DNA of 64,000 nt from FEN-1219 sp963728995 (GCA_963728995.1 CAVSMD010000004.1:890476-954475); one strand, 5' to 3'; shown: positions 13,493-23,363, counted from the first letter of the stretch. The notes: generated from the sequence alone by a model not told the origin. Program-made: numbers and translations.

Positions 13493-14174
13493 ATGCGGAT
13501 CAACGACATGTCTCGTGCAGGTGCGATCGGGGTCGGGCTCATCGTCGTCGCTGTCGGCGTGTAGCACGCTCGACCCGTACACGCGCGAGGAGCAAACGGC
13601 CAAGGCGCAGCGCCAGGCCATCATCGGCGCCGCCGCCGGTGCCGTAGCGGGCCTCATCACGGGCGATAGCTCGATGGAGCGCAAGAAGCGCGCGCTCGTG
13701 GGGGCGGGGCTCGGGGCGCTCGCGGGGGGCGCCGTCGGTAACTATATGGATCGGCAGGAAGCAAAGCTGCGCGCCGAGCTCGAGCGCAGCGGCGTCAGCG
13801 TCACACGCATCGGCAACAACATCACGCTGAACATGCCCGGCAACATCACGTTCGCAACGAACAGCGCGGATCTGAATGCCGGGTTCTTCGAGGTGTTGAA
13901 CTCCGTCGCGCTCGTCATCAACGAGTTCAACCAAACCGTGATCGAGGTGGCCGGTCATACGGACAGCACGGGGAGCGATCAATACAACCAGCAGCTGTCG
14001 GAGCGGCGCGCCAGTGCCGTGGCCGCGTACCTCGGCACGCGCAGCGTCCGCTCCGACCGAATCATCACCGTCGGCATGGGTGAAGGGCGGCCGGTCGCGA
14101 GCAACGACACGGAAACCGGTCGTCAGCAGAACCGCCGCGTCGAGCTGACGCTGGTGCCGCTGACCCTCGGCTAG
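13493..14174 (+). CDS. OmpA-family lipoprotein with glycine zipper, frameshift in signal peptide
   Basis: The signal peptide starts at ATG 13493 (residues 1-~20 hydrophobic), but that frame stops at 13563. The adjacent frame carries a clean lipobox LSAC at about 13552-13563 and continues for ~200 residues. One extra base near 13548 explains both. The mature protein has a glycine-zipper stretch (AAAGAVAGLITG, GAGLGALAGGAVG) and a C-terminal OmpA domain whose peptidoglycan-binding core is GHTDSTGSDQYNQQLSERRA. This is the YiaD-like layout of an outer-membrane lipoprotein that grips the cell wall. Its position divergent from the PdsR-like gene suggests the PdsO role, unproven. Confidence 0.85.
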
Positions 14175-14258
14175 CGCCCAAGCGAAGCGCTTCGTCCGCA
14201 AGAACGAAGGGCGCGCCAGCGTGGCGCGCCCTTTGCGTTCGTGTCGATCCCGCGCGGC

Positions 14259-15123
14259 TCAGGCCGGAGCCAGCTTCGCCCGGAGCTTCGCGATGGCGTT
14301 GGCCTCGATCTGCCGAATCCGCTCCGCCGAGACGTGATACTCGGCTGCGAGCTCGTGCAGCGTGGCCTTGTCGTCGGTGAGCCAGCGGCGCGCCGAGAAT
14401 CGCGCGACTGCGCTCGTCGAGCTGTCCGAGGGCGGACTCGAGGCGGTCGTGGGCATCGGCGTCCCAGTCGGAACGCTCCACGGCGTGGGCCGGGTCGCTG
14501 TTCGGGCTCGGCAGATAGGCCGCAGGCGCAAAGGTCTCGTCGTCCTCGGGATCGGGATCGAACGAGATGTCGCGGCCGCTGAGCCGCTGCTCCATCTCCG
14601 CGACCTCTCGCGTCGTCACTCCGAGGTCGGCCGCGACGGCCTCGGCTTCGGCCTTGCTGAGCCAGCCGAGATGCTTCTTGGTCTTGCGAAGGTTGAAGAA
14701 CAGCTTCCGCTGGGCTTTGGTGGTCGCGACGCGGACCAGCCGCCAGTTGCGGAGCACGAACTCGTGAATCTCCGCGCGAATCCAGTGAACGGCGAACGAC
14801 ACGAGCCGCACGCCGACGTTCGGGTCGAAGCGCTTCACGGCCTTCATGAGGCCGATGTTGCCTTCCTGGACCAGGTCGCCGAGCTGCAAGCCGTACCCGG
14901 AATAGCCGCGCGCTACATGAACCACGAAGCGAAGATGGGCCAGGATCAACCGCCGGGCCGCATCGAGGTCGTTGGCCTCCCGGAAGCGTGTGGCAAGCTC
15001 GAATTCCTCTGCCGCGCTCAAGACGGGAATGGTGCTCGCCGCCTGAACGTACTGGTCGAGGTTGCCCAGCGGACCGCTCAGGAGGAACTCGGCCTGCCGG
15101 GGTGCCAATGCTGTGGTCGTCAT
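14259..15123 (-). CDS. rpoH: RNA polymerase heat-shock sigma factor RpoH (sigma-32), frameshift
   Basis: Start ATG 15123 is preceded by GGGAGGT nine bases upstream; the further-upstream in-frame codons are leader. The core-binding region 2 is clear (GLQLGDLVQEGNIGLMKAVKRFDP), as is the RpoH-box-type segment QRKLFFNLRKTKK near residue 130. Region 4.2 (TLHELAAEYHVSAERIRQIE) lies in another frame after a break near 14394. Removing one G of a GG there restores DERSRAILARRWL and gives about 287 residues, the normal size. It follows ftsYEX as in E. coli. A CIRCE operator sits in its leader. Confidence 0.93.
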
Positions 15124-15151
15124 ATCCCAAGTACCTCCCAACGTCTGGATG

Positions 15152-15178
15152 TTAGCACTCGTGTCTTTAGAGTGCTAA
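15152..15178 (-). promoter_or_regulatory. CIRCE element (HrcA operator) upstream of rpoH
   Basis: TTAGCACTC at 15152-15160, a 9-bp spacer, and GAGTGCTAA at 15170-15178 form a perfect 9-9-9 inverted repeat identical to the HrcA operator consensus. It ends 28 bp before the rpoH start, between rpoH and ftsX. HrcA represses chaperone genes through such sites, so heat-shock sigma factor synthesis here is probably itself under HrcA control. Confidence 0.93.
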
Positions 15179-15203
15179 CGGACGGTCCGGTTCCTGTGAG
15201 CCA

Positions 15204-16125
15204 CTACCGGGGCTCGATGGCGCGGAGGTGACGCGCCGTGGCGAGCCAGGCGCCGGCCCAGCCCAGCAGGGCCCCGCCGAGCAGCAGCATGGCCGTCTCG
15301 CGCAGCGGCAGACCCATGAGCCGAAAGCCGCTGCCATACAGGCCCGCCACCGCGCTGACGGGGCCTGCGAGCGCCAGCAGGGCAGCCGCCACGACGACGG
15401 CGGCCACCAGCGCACCGAGGAACCCGTACCAGAGCCCGAGGTACAGGAATGGACGGCGGATGAAGCCGTCCGTGCCGCCGACCAGCTTCACGACCTCGAT
15501 CTCGACGGCGCGGCTGTTGATCTCGAGCCGGATCGTGTTGCCCACGACGATGGCCACGGCGATCGCGAGCAGGACGCTCGCGAGATCGACCATCCGGCCC
15601 ACCAGCGCGAGGATGGCCCGAAGCCGCATGACCCAGGCCGTATCGAGCTGGACCAGATCGGCCTCGGGGAGGGCTCGAATCGCGGCCGCCACCGCTTCGA
15701 CGTCGCCGGCCACGCCGCTCGCGGGCCGCACGACGAGCGTGATACGGCAGCGGGTTGCCGTCGAGCGCATCGAGCGCCTCGCCGAACCCGGATTTCGCCC
15801 GAAACTCCTCGAGGGCTTTGGCCCGATCGATCAGCGTGACGCTCGCGACGTCCGCGCGCGCATCGACCGTGCGCGCCACGCGTTGCGCGGCGTCGGCCGA
15901 CGTCTCGATCTTCAGGTACACGGCGAAGTCCGCCGCGCCCTGCCAGGAATCGCTCAGCGCCCCGGCATTGCTGACGAGCACGCGCAGCCCGGCGGGCAGC
16001 GCGATCGCGATCGCGATCACGAGCACCGTGAGCAGGCTCGCGAGCGGCTGGCCCGCGAGACGGCGCAAGGCATCGAGCAGGTTCTGCCGGTGCAGGGCCA
16101 GATATCGCCGCAGCGCCGTCACCAT
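15204..16125 (-). CDS. ftsX: Cell division protein FtsX, frameshift
   Basis: Membrane partner of FtsE, which couples divisome activity to periplasmic cell-wall hydrolases. The N-terminal part has one membrane segment (~25-48) and then a periplasmic domain. The frame breaks near 15740 and continues in the next frame with three membrane segments (~170-195, 215-245 and 265-285) in the usual FtsX layout. Removing one base gives about 306 residues, the family size. The ATG abuts the ftsE stop codon with no gap. Confidence 0.92.
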
Positions 16126-16800
16126 CTAGGCCGCTCCGGCCGCGCTGTCGCCGGCGAGTTGGCCGCCGACCAGCTTCAGGCGCCGGTGCGGCAATCGCTC
16201 GATCAGCTCGAGGTCGTGGGTGGCGACCAGCACCGTGACGCCGACCTCGTGGAAGCGCGTGAACAGCTCCATGATCTCGCGCGACAGATCGGGATCGAGG
16301 TTGCCCGTCGGCTCGTCGGCGATCAGCACGTCGGGACGCGGCGCGACGGCGCGTGCAATGCCGACGCGCTGCTGCTCGCCCGTCGACAACGTGATCGGTG
16401 CGTGGGCCTCGCGGCCCAGCAAGCCGACCTGGTCGAGCGCGGCGCGCACGCGCCGCTCGATCTCGCGGCGACTGGCGCCGGCGATCACCAGCGGTAGGGC
16501 CACGTTGTCGAACACGCTGCGGTCGTACAGCAGCTTGTGATCCTGGAACACGACGCCGAGCCGTTGCCGGAACGCCGGAATCCGCCGGCGCGAGATCCGC
16601 GAGGTATTCTGGTGGTTGATGAGCACGGTGCCCCGAGTGGGCCGCTCGATCAGCGCGATCAGCCGCAGCAGCGTGCTCTTACCGGCACCCGACGGCCCCG
16701 TCAGGAACGCAAAGTCCCCGCGCTCGAGACCGAAGGACACACCGGCCAGCGCGTCGCGCCCCCCCGGATAGCGCTTCGAGACGTTCTCGAATCGGATCAT
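16126..16800 (-). CDS. ftsE: Cell division ATP-binding protein FtsE
   Basis: A 224-residue ABC ATPase of the FtsEX complex. Walker A is GPSGAGKST (residues ~36-44), the Q-loop is in VVFQDHKLL, the signature reads LSTGEQQR where most ABC proteins have LSGGEQQR, and Walker B is VLIADEPTGNLD. The ATG overlaps the ftsY stop (ATGA), so translation is probably coupled. The same frame extends further upstream inside ftsY, but those codons are not part of FtsE because the conserved N terminus begins at this ATG. Confidence 0.97.
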   Translation of the reverse strand: MIRFENVSKRYPGGRDALAGVSFGLERGDFAFLTGPSGAGKSTLLRLIALIERPTRGTVLINHQNTSRISRRRIPAFRQRLGVVFQDHKLLYDRSVFDNVALPLVIAGASRREIERRVRAALDQVGLLGREAHAPITLSTGEQQRVGIARAVAPRPDVLIADEPTGNLDPDLSREIMELFTRFHEVGVTVLVATHDLELIERLPHRRLKLVGGQLAGDSAAGAA

Positions 16801-17738
16801 CCTGCGGCGTCCCCGAGCAGGGCGCGGATGAATTCCGCGGCCCGAAAGTCGTCGAGATCGTCGATGCCTTCGCCGATGCCGACGAGCCGAATCGGCACGC
16901 CGAGCTGTCGCGCGATGGCGAGCAGGATGCCGCCCTTGGCGGTGCCGTCGAGCTTCGTGATCGCGAGGCCGGTAACGCCGAGCCGCTCGTGGAACTTCAG
17001 CGCCTGAGCGAGCGCGTTTTGTCCCTGGCTCGCGTCGAGCACGAGCAGCGTCTCGTGCGGCGCCGTGGGATCGAACCGCCGCACCACGCGTTTGATCTTC
17101 TCGAGCTCGTCCATGAGGCCGGCGGCCGTGTGCAATCGACCCGCGGTGTCCGCCAGCACGATGTCGACATGGCGCGCGCGGGCCGCGACCAGCGCATCGT
17201 GGACCACGGCCGCCGGGTCGGCGCCCGCGGCCTGCGCCACGACGGGAACGTCGGCGCGCCGGCCCCATTCTTGCAGCTGCTCGACGGCCGCCGCGCGAAA
17301 CGTGTCCGCGGCGGCCAGCAGGACCGAGTGGCCCGCGGACTTCAAGCGATGGGCGAGCTTGCCGACCGTCGTCGTCTTGCCCGTGCCGTTGACGCCCACG
17401 GCCATGATCACGAACGGCTTGTGCTCGGTGGTGATGGCCAACGGCGCTTCGACGGTTTGCAGCAAGGCGGCCGCGGTTTTCTCGAGCAGCTCCCCGGCCG
17501 GAGCGGCCGGCGCGCGTCGACTCGCTTTGCGCATCTCGTCGATCAGCCACTCCGTGGCATCGACGCCTACGTCGCCGCTCAGAAGACGCGTCTCGAGCTC
17601 CTCGATCGCCTGCTCGTCGAGCGGGCGTTTTGCGAGCGCCAGCAGATCGCCGGTCAACCAGGCCGTGCCGCGATTCAAGCGCGACTTCAGCTTCGCAAAG
17701 AAGCCCGTGCGCTGTTTCTCCTTGGCCTCCGCGACCAT
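16797..17738 (-). CDS. ftsY: Signal recognition particle receptor FtsY
   Basis: A 313-residue GTPase that docks ribosome-SRP complexes at the inner membrane. NG-domain motifs are present: GVNGTGKTTT (G1), the insertion-box DTFRAAA, DTAGR (G3) and TKLDGTAKGG (G4/G5). The start at 17738 is chosen because the upstream in-frame codons lie antisense to rsmD. The acidic A domain of E. coli FtsY is essentially missing, as in many proteobacteria. First gene of ftsY-ftsE-ftsX, overlapping ftsE by 4 bp and divergent from rsmD. Confidence 0.96.
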   Translation of the reverse strand: MVAEAKEKQRTGFFAKLKSRLNRGTAWLTGDLLALAKRPLDEQAIEELETRLLSGDVGVDATEWLIDEMRKASRRAPAAPAGELLEKTAAALLQTVEAPLAITTEHKPFVIMAVGVNGTGKTTTVGKLAHRLKSAGHSVLLAAADTFRAAAVEQLQEWGRRADVPVVAQAAGADPAAVVHDALVAARARHVDIVLADTAGRLHTAAGLMDELEKIKRVVRRFDPTAPHETLLVLDASQGQNALAQALKFHERLGVTGLAITKLDGTAKGGILLAIARQLGVPIRLVGIGEGIDDLDDFRAAEFIRALLGDAAG

Positions 17739-17780
17739 CCCTAGAAATTCCCCGACGGTGGTTCTGTTAGTGTTGCGCAC

Positions 17781-18356
17781 ATGGCCAAGCGCAGCAACGC
17801 TGGTCGGCCGCAGCCCGGCAGCGTGCGCGTGATCGCGGGCATGTGGCGTGGCCGGCGGATTCCGATCGCCGCAACTACCGCCGTGCGACCGACTCCCGAT
17901 CGCGTGCGCGAAACGCTGTTCAACTGGCTGCGTGAAGCGTTGCCGGGAGCGCGTTGTCTCGATCTCTACGCGGGCACGGGGGTTCTCGGGTTCGAAGCGC
18001 TGTCGCGTGGCGCGAGCGAAGTGTGGTTCGTGGAGCAGGATGCCGCGCTCGTCGCGGCGCTGAAAGCCCAGGCCGCCGTGCTTGGCGCGGAGCCGCGCGT
18101 GCTGCGCCAGGACGTCGCTTCGCTGCTGCGTGGCACTCCGACCACGCGTTTCGACGTGGTGTTTCTCGATCCGCCGTACGCGGTGCCGAGCGAGCCGCTG
18201 CTCGAGCTGCTCAGGCCCTGGCTCGCGCCCGATGCGCTCGTATACGTGGAGCGACCCCGTGCGCCGGGGCTGCCGCAAGTCCCCGCGGCCGAATGGTGGC
18301 GCAGCGCGCAGGCGGGCGCCGTCGCGTACGGTTTGCTGCGCTTCGCGGACGTATGA
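17781..18356 (+). CDS. rsmD: 16S rRNA (guanine(966)-N2)-methyltransferase
   Basis: A 191-residue SAM-dependent methyltransferase that modifies G966 of 16S rRNA. Motifs are RVIAGMWRGRRI near the N terminus, the SAM loop LDLYAGTGVLGFEALSRGA (~60-78) and the catalytic DPPY near 133. The gene is divergent from ftsY, as in E. coli, and is followed after 58 bp by coaD in the same direction. Confidence 0.95.
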   Translation: MAKRSNAGRPQPGSVRVIAGMWRGRRIPIAATTAVRPTPDRVRETLFNWLREALPGARCLDLYAGTGVLGFEALSRGASEVWFVEQDAALVAALKAQAAVLGAEPRVLRQDVASLLRGTPTTRFDVVFLDPPYAVPSEPLLELLRPWLAPDALVYVERPRAPGLPQVPAAEWWRSAQAGAVAYGLLRFADV

Positions 18357-18414
18357 CCGCGTTATCGGCCGAGGCTACAATGCCGGCTCGAATCATGGAC
18401 CGAGTAGTCACGAC

Positions 18415-18900
18415 GTGAAAATAGGCGCGCTGTATCCGGGCACGTTCGATCCGATCACCCGGGGTCACGAGGACCTCGTGCGGCGCTGCGTGCGGCTCTT
18501 CGATCGCGTCGTGGTCGCCGTCGCCGCGAGTCCCAAGAAGGCCCCGTTGTTTCCGCTCGACGAGCGTGTCGCGCTGGTGCAGGAGGTGCTGCGTGATCTG
18601 CCCGAGGTATCCGTGACCGGCTATGCGGGGCTCACCGTGGACTTCGCTCGCGAGAACGGTTTCAAAGCCATCATCCGCGGCCTGCGCGCCGTCTCCGACT
18701 TCGAGTACGAGTTCCAGCTCGCGACGATGAATCGACATCTCACGGACGGCGTGGAGACGGTGTTCCTGACGCCCTCCGAGCATCACACCTTCATTTCCTC
18801 GAGCCTCATTCGCGAGATTGCAGAGTTCGGCGGCGACGTCAGCGCGTTCGTGCATCCATTCGTCGCCGAACGGTTGAAGGCGAAGTTCGCCAAGTCGTGA
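18415..18900 (+). CDS. coaD: Phosphopantetheine adenylyltransferase
   Basis: A 161-residue enzyme adenylating 4'-phosphopantetheine to dephospho-CoA, the fourth step from pantothenate. The GTG at 18415 is chosen because it puts the conserved ALYPGTFDPITRGH nucleotide-binding motif at the N terminus; the same open frame extends upstream inside rsmD. The C-terminal ISSSLIRE motif is present. Its stop TGA overlaps the ggt start (TGATG). CoaBC, which acts one step earlier, is encoded at 24269. Confidence 0.96.
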   Translation: MKIGALYPGTFDPITRGHEDLVRRCVRLFDRVVVAVAASPKKAPLFPLDERVALVQEVLRDLPEVSVTGYAGLTVDFARENGFKAIIRGLRAVSDFEYEFQLATMNRHLTDGVETVFLTPSEHHTFISSSLIREIAEFGGDVSAFVHPFVAERLKAKFAKS

Positions 18901-20652
18901 TGAAGCTGCGCAAGTCGTCGTCGTTCATGCTCCTGCGAGTCGCGGTCGCCGCGTGGGCTTGTGCCGTCGCAGGCCTCGCGGCGGCACAACCTGCGGCGCC
19001 GGCTCGCGCCAGCCACGAGCTCGTGGTCTCGGCGAATCCGTACGCGTCGGATGCGGGGCTGAGGATTCTGCGCGAGGGCGGTGGGGCCGTGGATGCCGCG
19101 ATCGCCGTGCAGCTCGTCCTCACGCTCGTCGAGCCGCAGTCGTCCGGGGTCGGCGGCGGGGCGTTCATGCTTTTCTATGCCGCGGCCGCGAACGGCGGGG
19201 CCGCGGCGATCACGGCCTACGAGGGGCGTGAAACCGCCCCGGCTGCGGCCACGCCCGACATGTTCTTGGGCGCGGATGGTCGTCCCGAGTCGTTCGCCAC
19301 GGTGGGCGTGGGCGGACTCGCGGTCGGCGTGCCCGGGGGCCCTGCGGATGCTCGAGCTCGCGCATCGCGAGCACGGCCGAGTGCCATGGGCGAAGCTCTT
19401 CGAGCCGGCGATCGAGCTCGCCGAGAACGGTTTCGAGGTCTCGCCGCGCCTCTATGGGCTATTGAACGGCTTCAAGCGGTTCGCGCGCGGCGAGGACTTT
19501 CGCCGCTATTTCTACGACGAGAACGGCGACCCGCATCCGGTCGGCTATCGTCTGAAGAATCCGGAGTACGCGGCCGCGCTGCGGTTGCTTGCGGCGCACG
19601 GTGCGGAGCCGCTGTATACGGGCGAGCTGGCCGCGGCGATCGCCGCGAAGGTCCGCGACAACAACGTGCGCGCCGGCCGGATGGTCCCCGAGGACCTCGC
19701 GAAATATCGCGCCCACGAATCGCAACCGCTGTGCACGCCGTATCGGGCCTGGAAGGTCTGCGGGCCGCAGCTGCCGTCATCGGGCGGCGTCACGACGCAG
19801 GAGGTCCTGGGAATCCTCGGTGCGTTCGATTTGCCCAGGCTCAAGGATCGACCGGCCGAGGCGATCCACCTGTTCGTCGAAGCCAACCGGTTGGCGTTCG
19901 CGGATCGCAACCTGTATCTCGGCGATCCGGAGTTCGTCGCGGCACCCGTCGGCGAGCTGCTCGCACCCGCGTATCTGCGCGAGCGCGCCGCGTTGATCGA
20001 TCCCAAGAAGGCGCTGCCGAACGTCGTCGCGGGCACGCCGCTGCCTCGCGCAGCGTGGGAATATGCGTCCGGGGAGACGACCGAGCGGCCCTCGACGAGC
20101 CACTTCTCGATTGCGGATCGATTCGGCGACGGCGTGGCGATGACCACGAGCGTGCAGGGCGCGTTCGGCAGTCAGCTCATGGTCGGCGGCTTCATCCTGA
20201 ACAACGAGCTGACGGACTTCGAGTACCGGCCCGAGATCGACGGCAAACCGACCGCGAATCGCATCGAGGGCGGCAAGCGGCCGTTGTCGAGCATGGCGCC
20301 GACGATGCTGCTCGACGAGCAGGGCAGGTTGCGGCTCATGGTCGGCTCGCCGGGCGGGACGCGGATCATCGGTTTCGTCGCACAGAGCATCGTGGGCTAC
20401 GCCGACTGGCACCTCGACGTCCAGCAGACCGTCGCCGCGCCGCACTTCCTGGCCGAGAGCGGTCCCATCGAGCTCGAGGACGACACCGACATCGTCGCGC
20501 AGCGTGCGGCGCTGGAAGCGCTGGGCCATACGGTGGCGCTGCGCGACTTGAACAGCGGCCTGCACGCGATCGCGATCGACTACTCGGCCAAGAGGCGCGA
20601 GCTGCGCGGCGGCGTGGATCCGCGACGCGAAGGCGCGGCCCGCGGCGACTAG
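18900..20652 (+). CDS. ggt: Gamma-glutamyltransferase, frameshift
   Basis: A periplasmic Ntn hydrolase that transfers or hydrolyses the gamma-glutamyl group of glutathione. Residues ~1-30 form a signal peptide. The frame breaks in a run of five G at 19335-19339; with four G the protein continues as VPGALRMLE and reaches about 583 residues, the family length. The autoprocessing threonine is in STSHFS (~20095) and the glycine-rich loop is SGVGGGAFML. The ATG at 18900 overlaps the coaD stop; a GTG at 18897 is an alternative. It ends within 4 bp of the convergent mutM. Confidence 0.92.
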
Positions 20653-21463
20653 CGCTGGCAGCGCGGGCAGTAGTACGTCGCTCGCTGCCCGAGCACACGG
20701 CGCCTGATCGGCGTGCCGCAGCTCACACACGGCTCGTCTTGGCGCTCGTAGACGCGCAGCGAGGCACGGAAATAGCCCGGCTCGCCGTCGCTGCCCACGT
20801 AATCGCGCAGCGTCGTGCCACCCTCTGCGATCGCATCGCCAAGCACGTCGCGCACGGCGCGGACGAGCGGTCCGAACCGCGCGCGCGCGATGCGCCCCGC
20901 GCGCCGAGCGGGGTGGATGCCGGCGCGAAACAGCGCTTCGTTCGCGTAGATGTTGCCGACCCCGACGACGACGCGGCCGTTCATCAGGTGCTGCTTGATC
21001 GCCACGTCGCGGCCGCGACAGCTGCGTGCCAGATAAGTCGGCGTCGAACTCGTCGCCGAGCGGCTCGGGACCGAGGTCCTTGAGCAGCGGATGCTGCTCG
21101 GGCACGGCGCACAGCTGAAAGCTGCCGAACCGTCGCGGATCGTGGAATCGCAACACCCCGCCGCCGATGAAGCGCACGTCGATGTGGTCGTGCGTGCCGG
21201 GTGGGCGCGGCTACCGGCAGATAGCGCAGGCTGCCCGACATCCCGAGATGCACGACCAGCGTGCCGGCGAAGGTTCGCAGCAGCAGGTACTTGCCGCGCC
21301 GGTCGAGGCCGTCGATTCGCTGTGCCGCCAGCGCGGCCGGCAGCTCGCGGGCCACGGGCCAGCGAAGGCGCGGCTCGCGCACCTCGATCGCGGCAATCTC
21401 GCGGCCCACGATGTGCGGTGCGATGCCGCGCCTGGTGGTCTCGACTTCGGGGAGCTCGGGCAT
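20649..21463 (-). CDS. mutM: Formamidopyrimidine-DNA glycosylase (Fpg/MutM), two frameshifts
   Basis: Excises oxidised purines such as 8-oxoguanine and nicks the abasic site. The N terminus is the catalytic PELPEVETTRRG, with lysine in RRGKYLLLR near 58. The frame shifts near 21200 (into HIDVRFIGGG) and near 21030 (DADYLARSC restored by removing one T from gacttat). With both bases removed the length is about 270 residues, matching E. coli Fpg. The C-terminal zinc finger C-x2-C...C-x2-C is intact (CVSCGTP, CPRCQR). MutY is encoded at 39389, so two parts of the GO repair system are in the window. Confidence 0.92.
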
Positions 21464-21658
21464 GGCGCGAGCTTACGCCCGGCGCTGCGGCGCTCGCCAC
21501 TGGGGGCTTGACGCCCGCCACTGCGCGGGCTTCCGTGATGCGACGCACGTCGCGCCGGGGGCCCGGTGGAGTAGCCTGCGCCGATCGGCTATATTGAAAA
21601 GTCCCGTGCCGGCGAAAAGCCATCGCCGCGGCCCGGCCACTGATGAGGCGGAGCACAC

Positions 21659-22873
21659 GTGAATTTCCTCTACGAGCACTATTACGGTCTAGCGAATCTC
21701 GGCCTCTGGGGCTACGTCGTCGTCACGTTGCTGTGGCTGCATGCGACGATGATGGCCGTGACGCTCTACTACCACCGCGACCAGGCGCATCGCAGCGTGG
21801 ATCTGCACCCGGTCGTCCGGCATTTTTGCCGTTTCTGGCTGTGGTTGAACACCGGCTCCTCCACGCGCGAATGGGTGGCCGTGCATCGGCGGCACCACGC
21901 CATGTGCGAGAAGGAGGGCGATCCGCACAGCCCGCGGCTGTTTGGTTTGAAGAAAGTGCTGCTCGAGGGCGCCGAGCTGTATCGGACGGCCGCCCACGAC
22001 CGCGACACTCTCGAAAAATACGCGAAGGGCACGCCGAACGATTGGCTCGAGAATAATCTGTATCACCATCCCAGGTGGAGCTACCTGGGGATTGCCTTGC
22101 TCGTCGTCGCTGACCTCGTGCTGTTCGGCGTGCCGGGCATCATCATGATCGCGCTGCAGCTGTCGAACATGCCGTTCGCCGCCGCGGGCGTCATCAACGG
22201 CTTGTGCCACGCCAAAGGCTACCGAAACTTCGAGACCGACGATGCGTCGACGAACCTCTGGCCGCTCGGCGTGTTCGTGGCCGGCGAGGAGCTGCACAAC
22301 AACCATCACGCGTTCCCGACGTCGGCGAGATTCTCGATGCGCCGGCACGAGGTCGACATGGGTTGGTTGCATCTGAAGGTGCTGTCGATGCTCGGGCTCG
22401 CGAAAATCCGTCGCGTGGCGAATCCGCCGCAGCTCGAGGCAGCCTCCCAATCTGCGCCGGAGATCGACGAGCTGCGCGCGATCATCGTGAATCGCATGCA
22501 CGTGCTTCGGCATTACACGTACAACGTCACGTTGCCGGTGTTGCGCCGGGAGCTCGAGAGCTTCGGGGAAAACGCCAACTCGTTGCTCGCAGCCGCGCGC
22601 CGGTACTTGAGCTGGGCGCCGGAGATGCTCGACGAATCGTCGCGCCAGAAGCTGGCGGAGCTCGAGCAGCGGCATCCGCGGTTCCACACCGTGCTCAAGT
22701 TCCGCGATGAGCTGAAGCAGCTGTGGGAGGGCGCGCATACCAGCAACGAGCGCTTGCTCGCGGAGTTTCGCGAGTGGTGCGTGCGTGCCGAGCACAGCGG
22801 CATTCAGGGGCTCGAGGAGTTCGTCGAGTATCTGAAGTCGTTTCGAGCGATGCGCGAGCCCACGCCCGCGTAG
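21659..22873 (+). CDS. Fatty acid desaturase (delta-9 acyl desaturase type)
   Basis: A 404-residue membrane di-iron enzyme. Histidine boxes typical of the SCD/DesA group are present: HRDQAH (~40), HRRHH (~78) and HNNHH (~225). Hydrophobic segments lie at ~10-32 and ~140-185. The C-terminal ~130 residues form a charged helical extension not needed for catalysis. Start is GTG 21659. It would introduce a double bond in acyl chains for membrane fluidity. It stands alone and ends in the shared terminator at 22903. Confidence 0.88.
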   Translation: MNFLYEHYYGLANLGLWGYVVVTLLWLHATMMAVTLYYHRDQAHRSVDLHPVVRHFCRFWLWLNTGSSTREWVAVHRRHHAMCEKEGDPHSPRLFGLKKVLLEGAELYRTAAHDRDTLEKYAKGTPNDWLENNLYHHPRWSYLGIALLVVADLVLFGVPGIIMIALQLSNMPFAAAGVINGLCHAKGYRNFETDDASTNLWPLGVFVAGEELHNNHHAFPTSARFSMRRHEVDMGWLHLKVLSMLGLAKIRRVANPPQLEAASQSAPEIDELRAIIVNRMHVLRHYTYNVTLPVLRRELESFGENANSLLAAARRYLSWAPEMLDESSRQKLAELEQRHPRFHTVLKFRDELKQLWEGAHTSNERLLAEFREWCVRAEHSGIQGLEEFVEYLKSFRAMREPTPA

Positions 22874-22902
22874 CGGGCAAGCACTCGCCTTCGGCAGAAA
22901 CG

Positions 22903-22930
22903 AAAAACCCGCCTTCAAGGCGGGTTTTTT
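22903..22930. terminator. Bidirectional rho-independent terminator
   Basis: The stem aaacccgcctt/aaggcgggttt with a 3-base loop is flanked by A-run and T-run, so it can stop both the desaturase transcript and the convergent rpmBG transcript. Confidence 0.9.
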
Positions 22931-22950
22931 CCGTCCGGCGCGCCGATGTG

Positions 22951-23106
22951 CTACTTGATCTTGGTTTCCTTGTACGCCACGTGCTTGCGGACGCGCGGAT
23001 CGTACTTCATGACTTCCATCTTCTCGGGATGGAGCCGGCGGTTCTTCGTGGTGGTGTAGTAGTGGCCCGTGCCGGCCGTGGACATCAAACGAATTTTCTC
23101 GCGCAT
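22951..23106 (-). CDS. rpmG: 50S ribosomal protein L33
   Basis: A 51-residue basic protein. The sequence shows the L33 landmarks GTGHYYTTTKNRR and KYDPRVRKHV. The cysteine pairs of zinc-binding L33 are absent, so it is the zinc-free form. It lies 20 bp after rpmB in one operon and ends just before the bidirectional terminator. Confidence 0.96.
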   Translation of the reverse strand: MREKIRLMSTAGTGHYYTTTKNRRLHPEKMEVMKYDPRVRKHVAYKETKIK

Positions 23107-23126
23107 GCTCTAGCTCCTACCGTCGC

Positions 23127-23363
23127 TCAGATGTGCTCGCCTTTGGCGCGCAGATCCTTGATGACCTGCTCGATGCCGAGCTTGTCGATGATCCGAAGTC
23201 CGTGATGCGAGACGCGCAGCTTCACGAAGCGCTTCTCGTTCTCGAGCCAAAAACGCTGCATATGCAGGTTCGGCAGAAAGCGGCGACGCGTCTTATTGTT
23301 GGCGTGGGACACCTTGTTCCCCACCATCGGTCCCTTGCCGGTGACCTGGCACACCTTGGACAT
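23127..23363 (-). CDS. rpmB: 50S ribosomal protein L28
   Basis: A 78-residue large-subunit protein beginning SKVCQVTGKGP and containing KTRRRFLPNLH and the C-terminal LRVSHHGLRIIDK segment of proteobacterial L28. The start is set by the conserved N terminus and an AAGGA site 9 bases upstream. The same frame extends further upstream antisense to other sequence and is not real. First gene of rpmBG. Confidence 0.97.
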   Translation of the reverse strand: MSKVCQVTGKGPMVGNKVSHANNKTRRRFLPNLHMQRFWLENEKRFVKLRVSHHGLRIIDKLGIEQVIKDLRAKGEHI

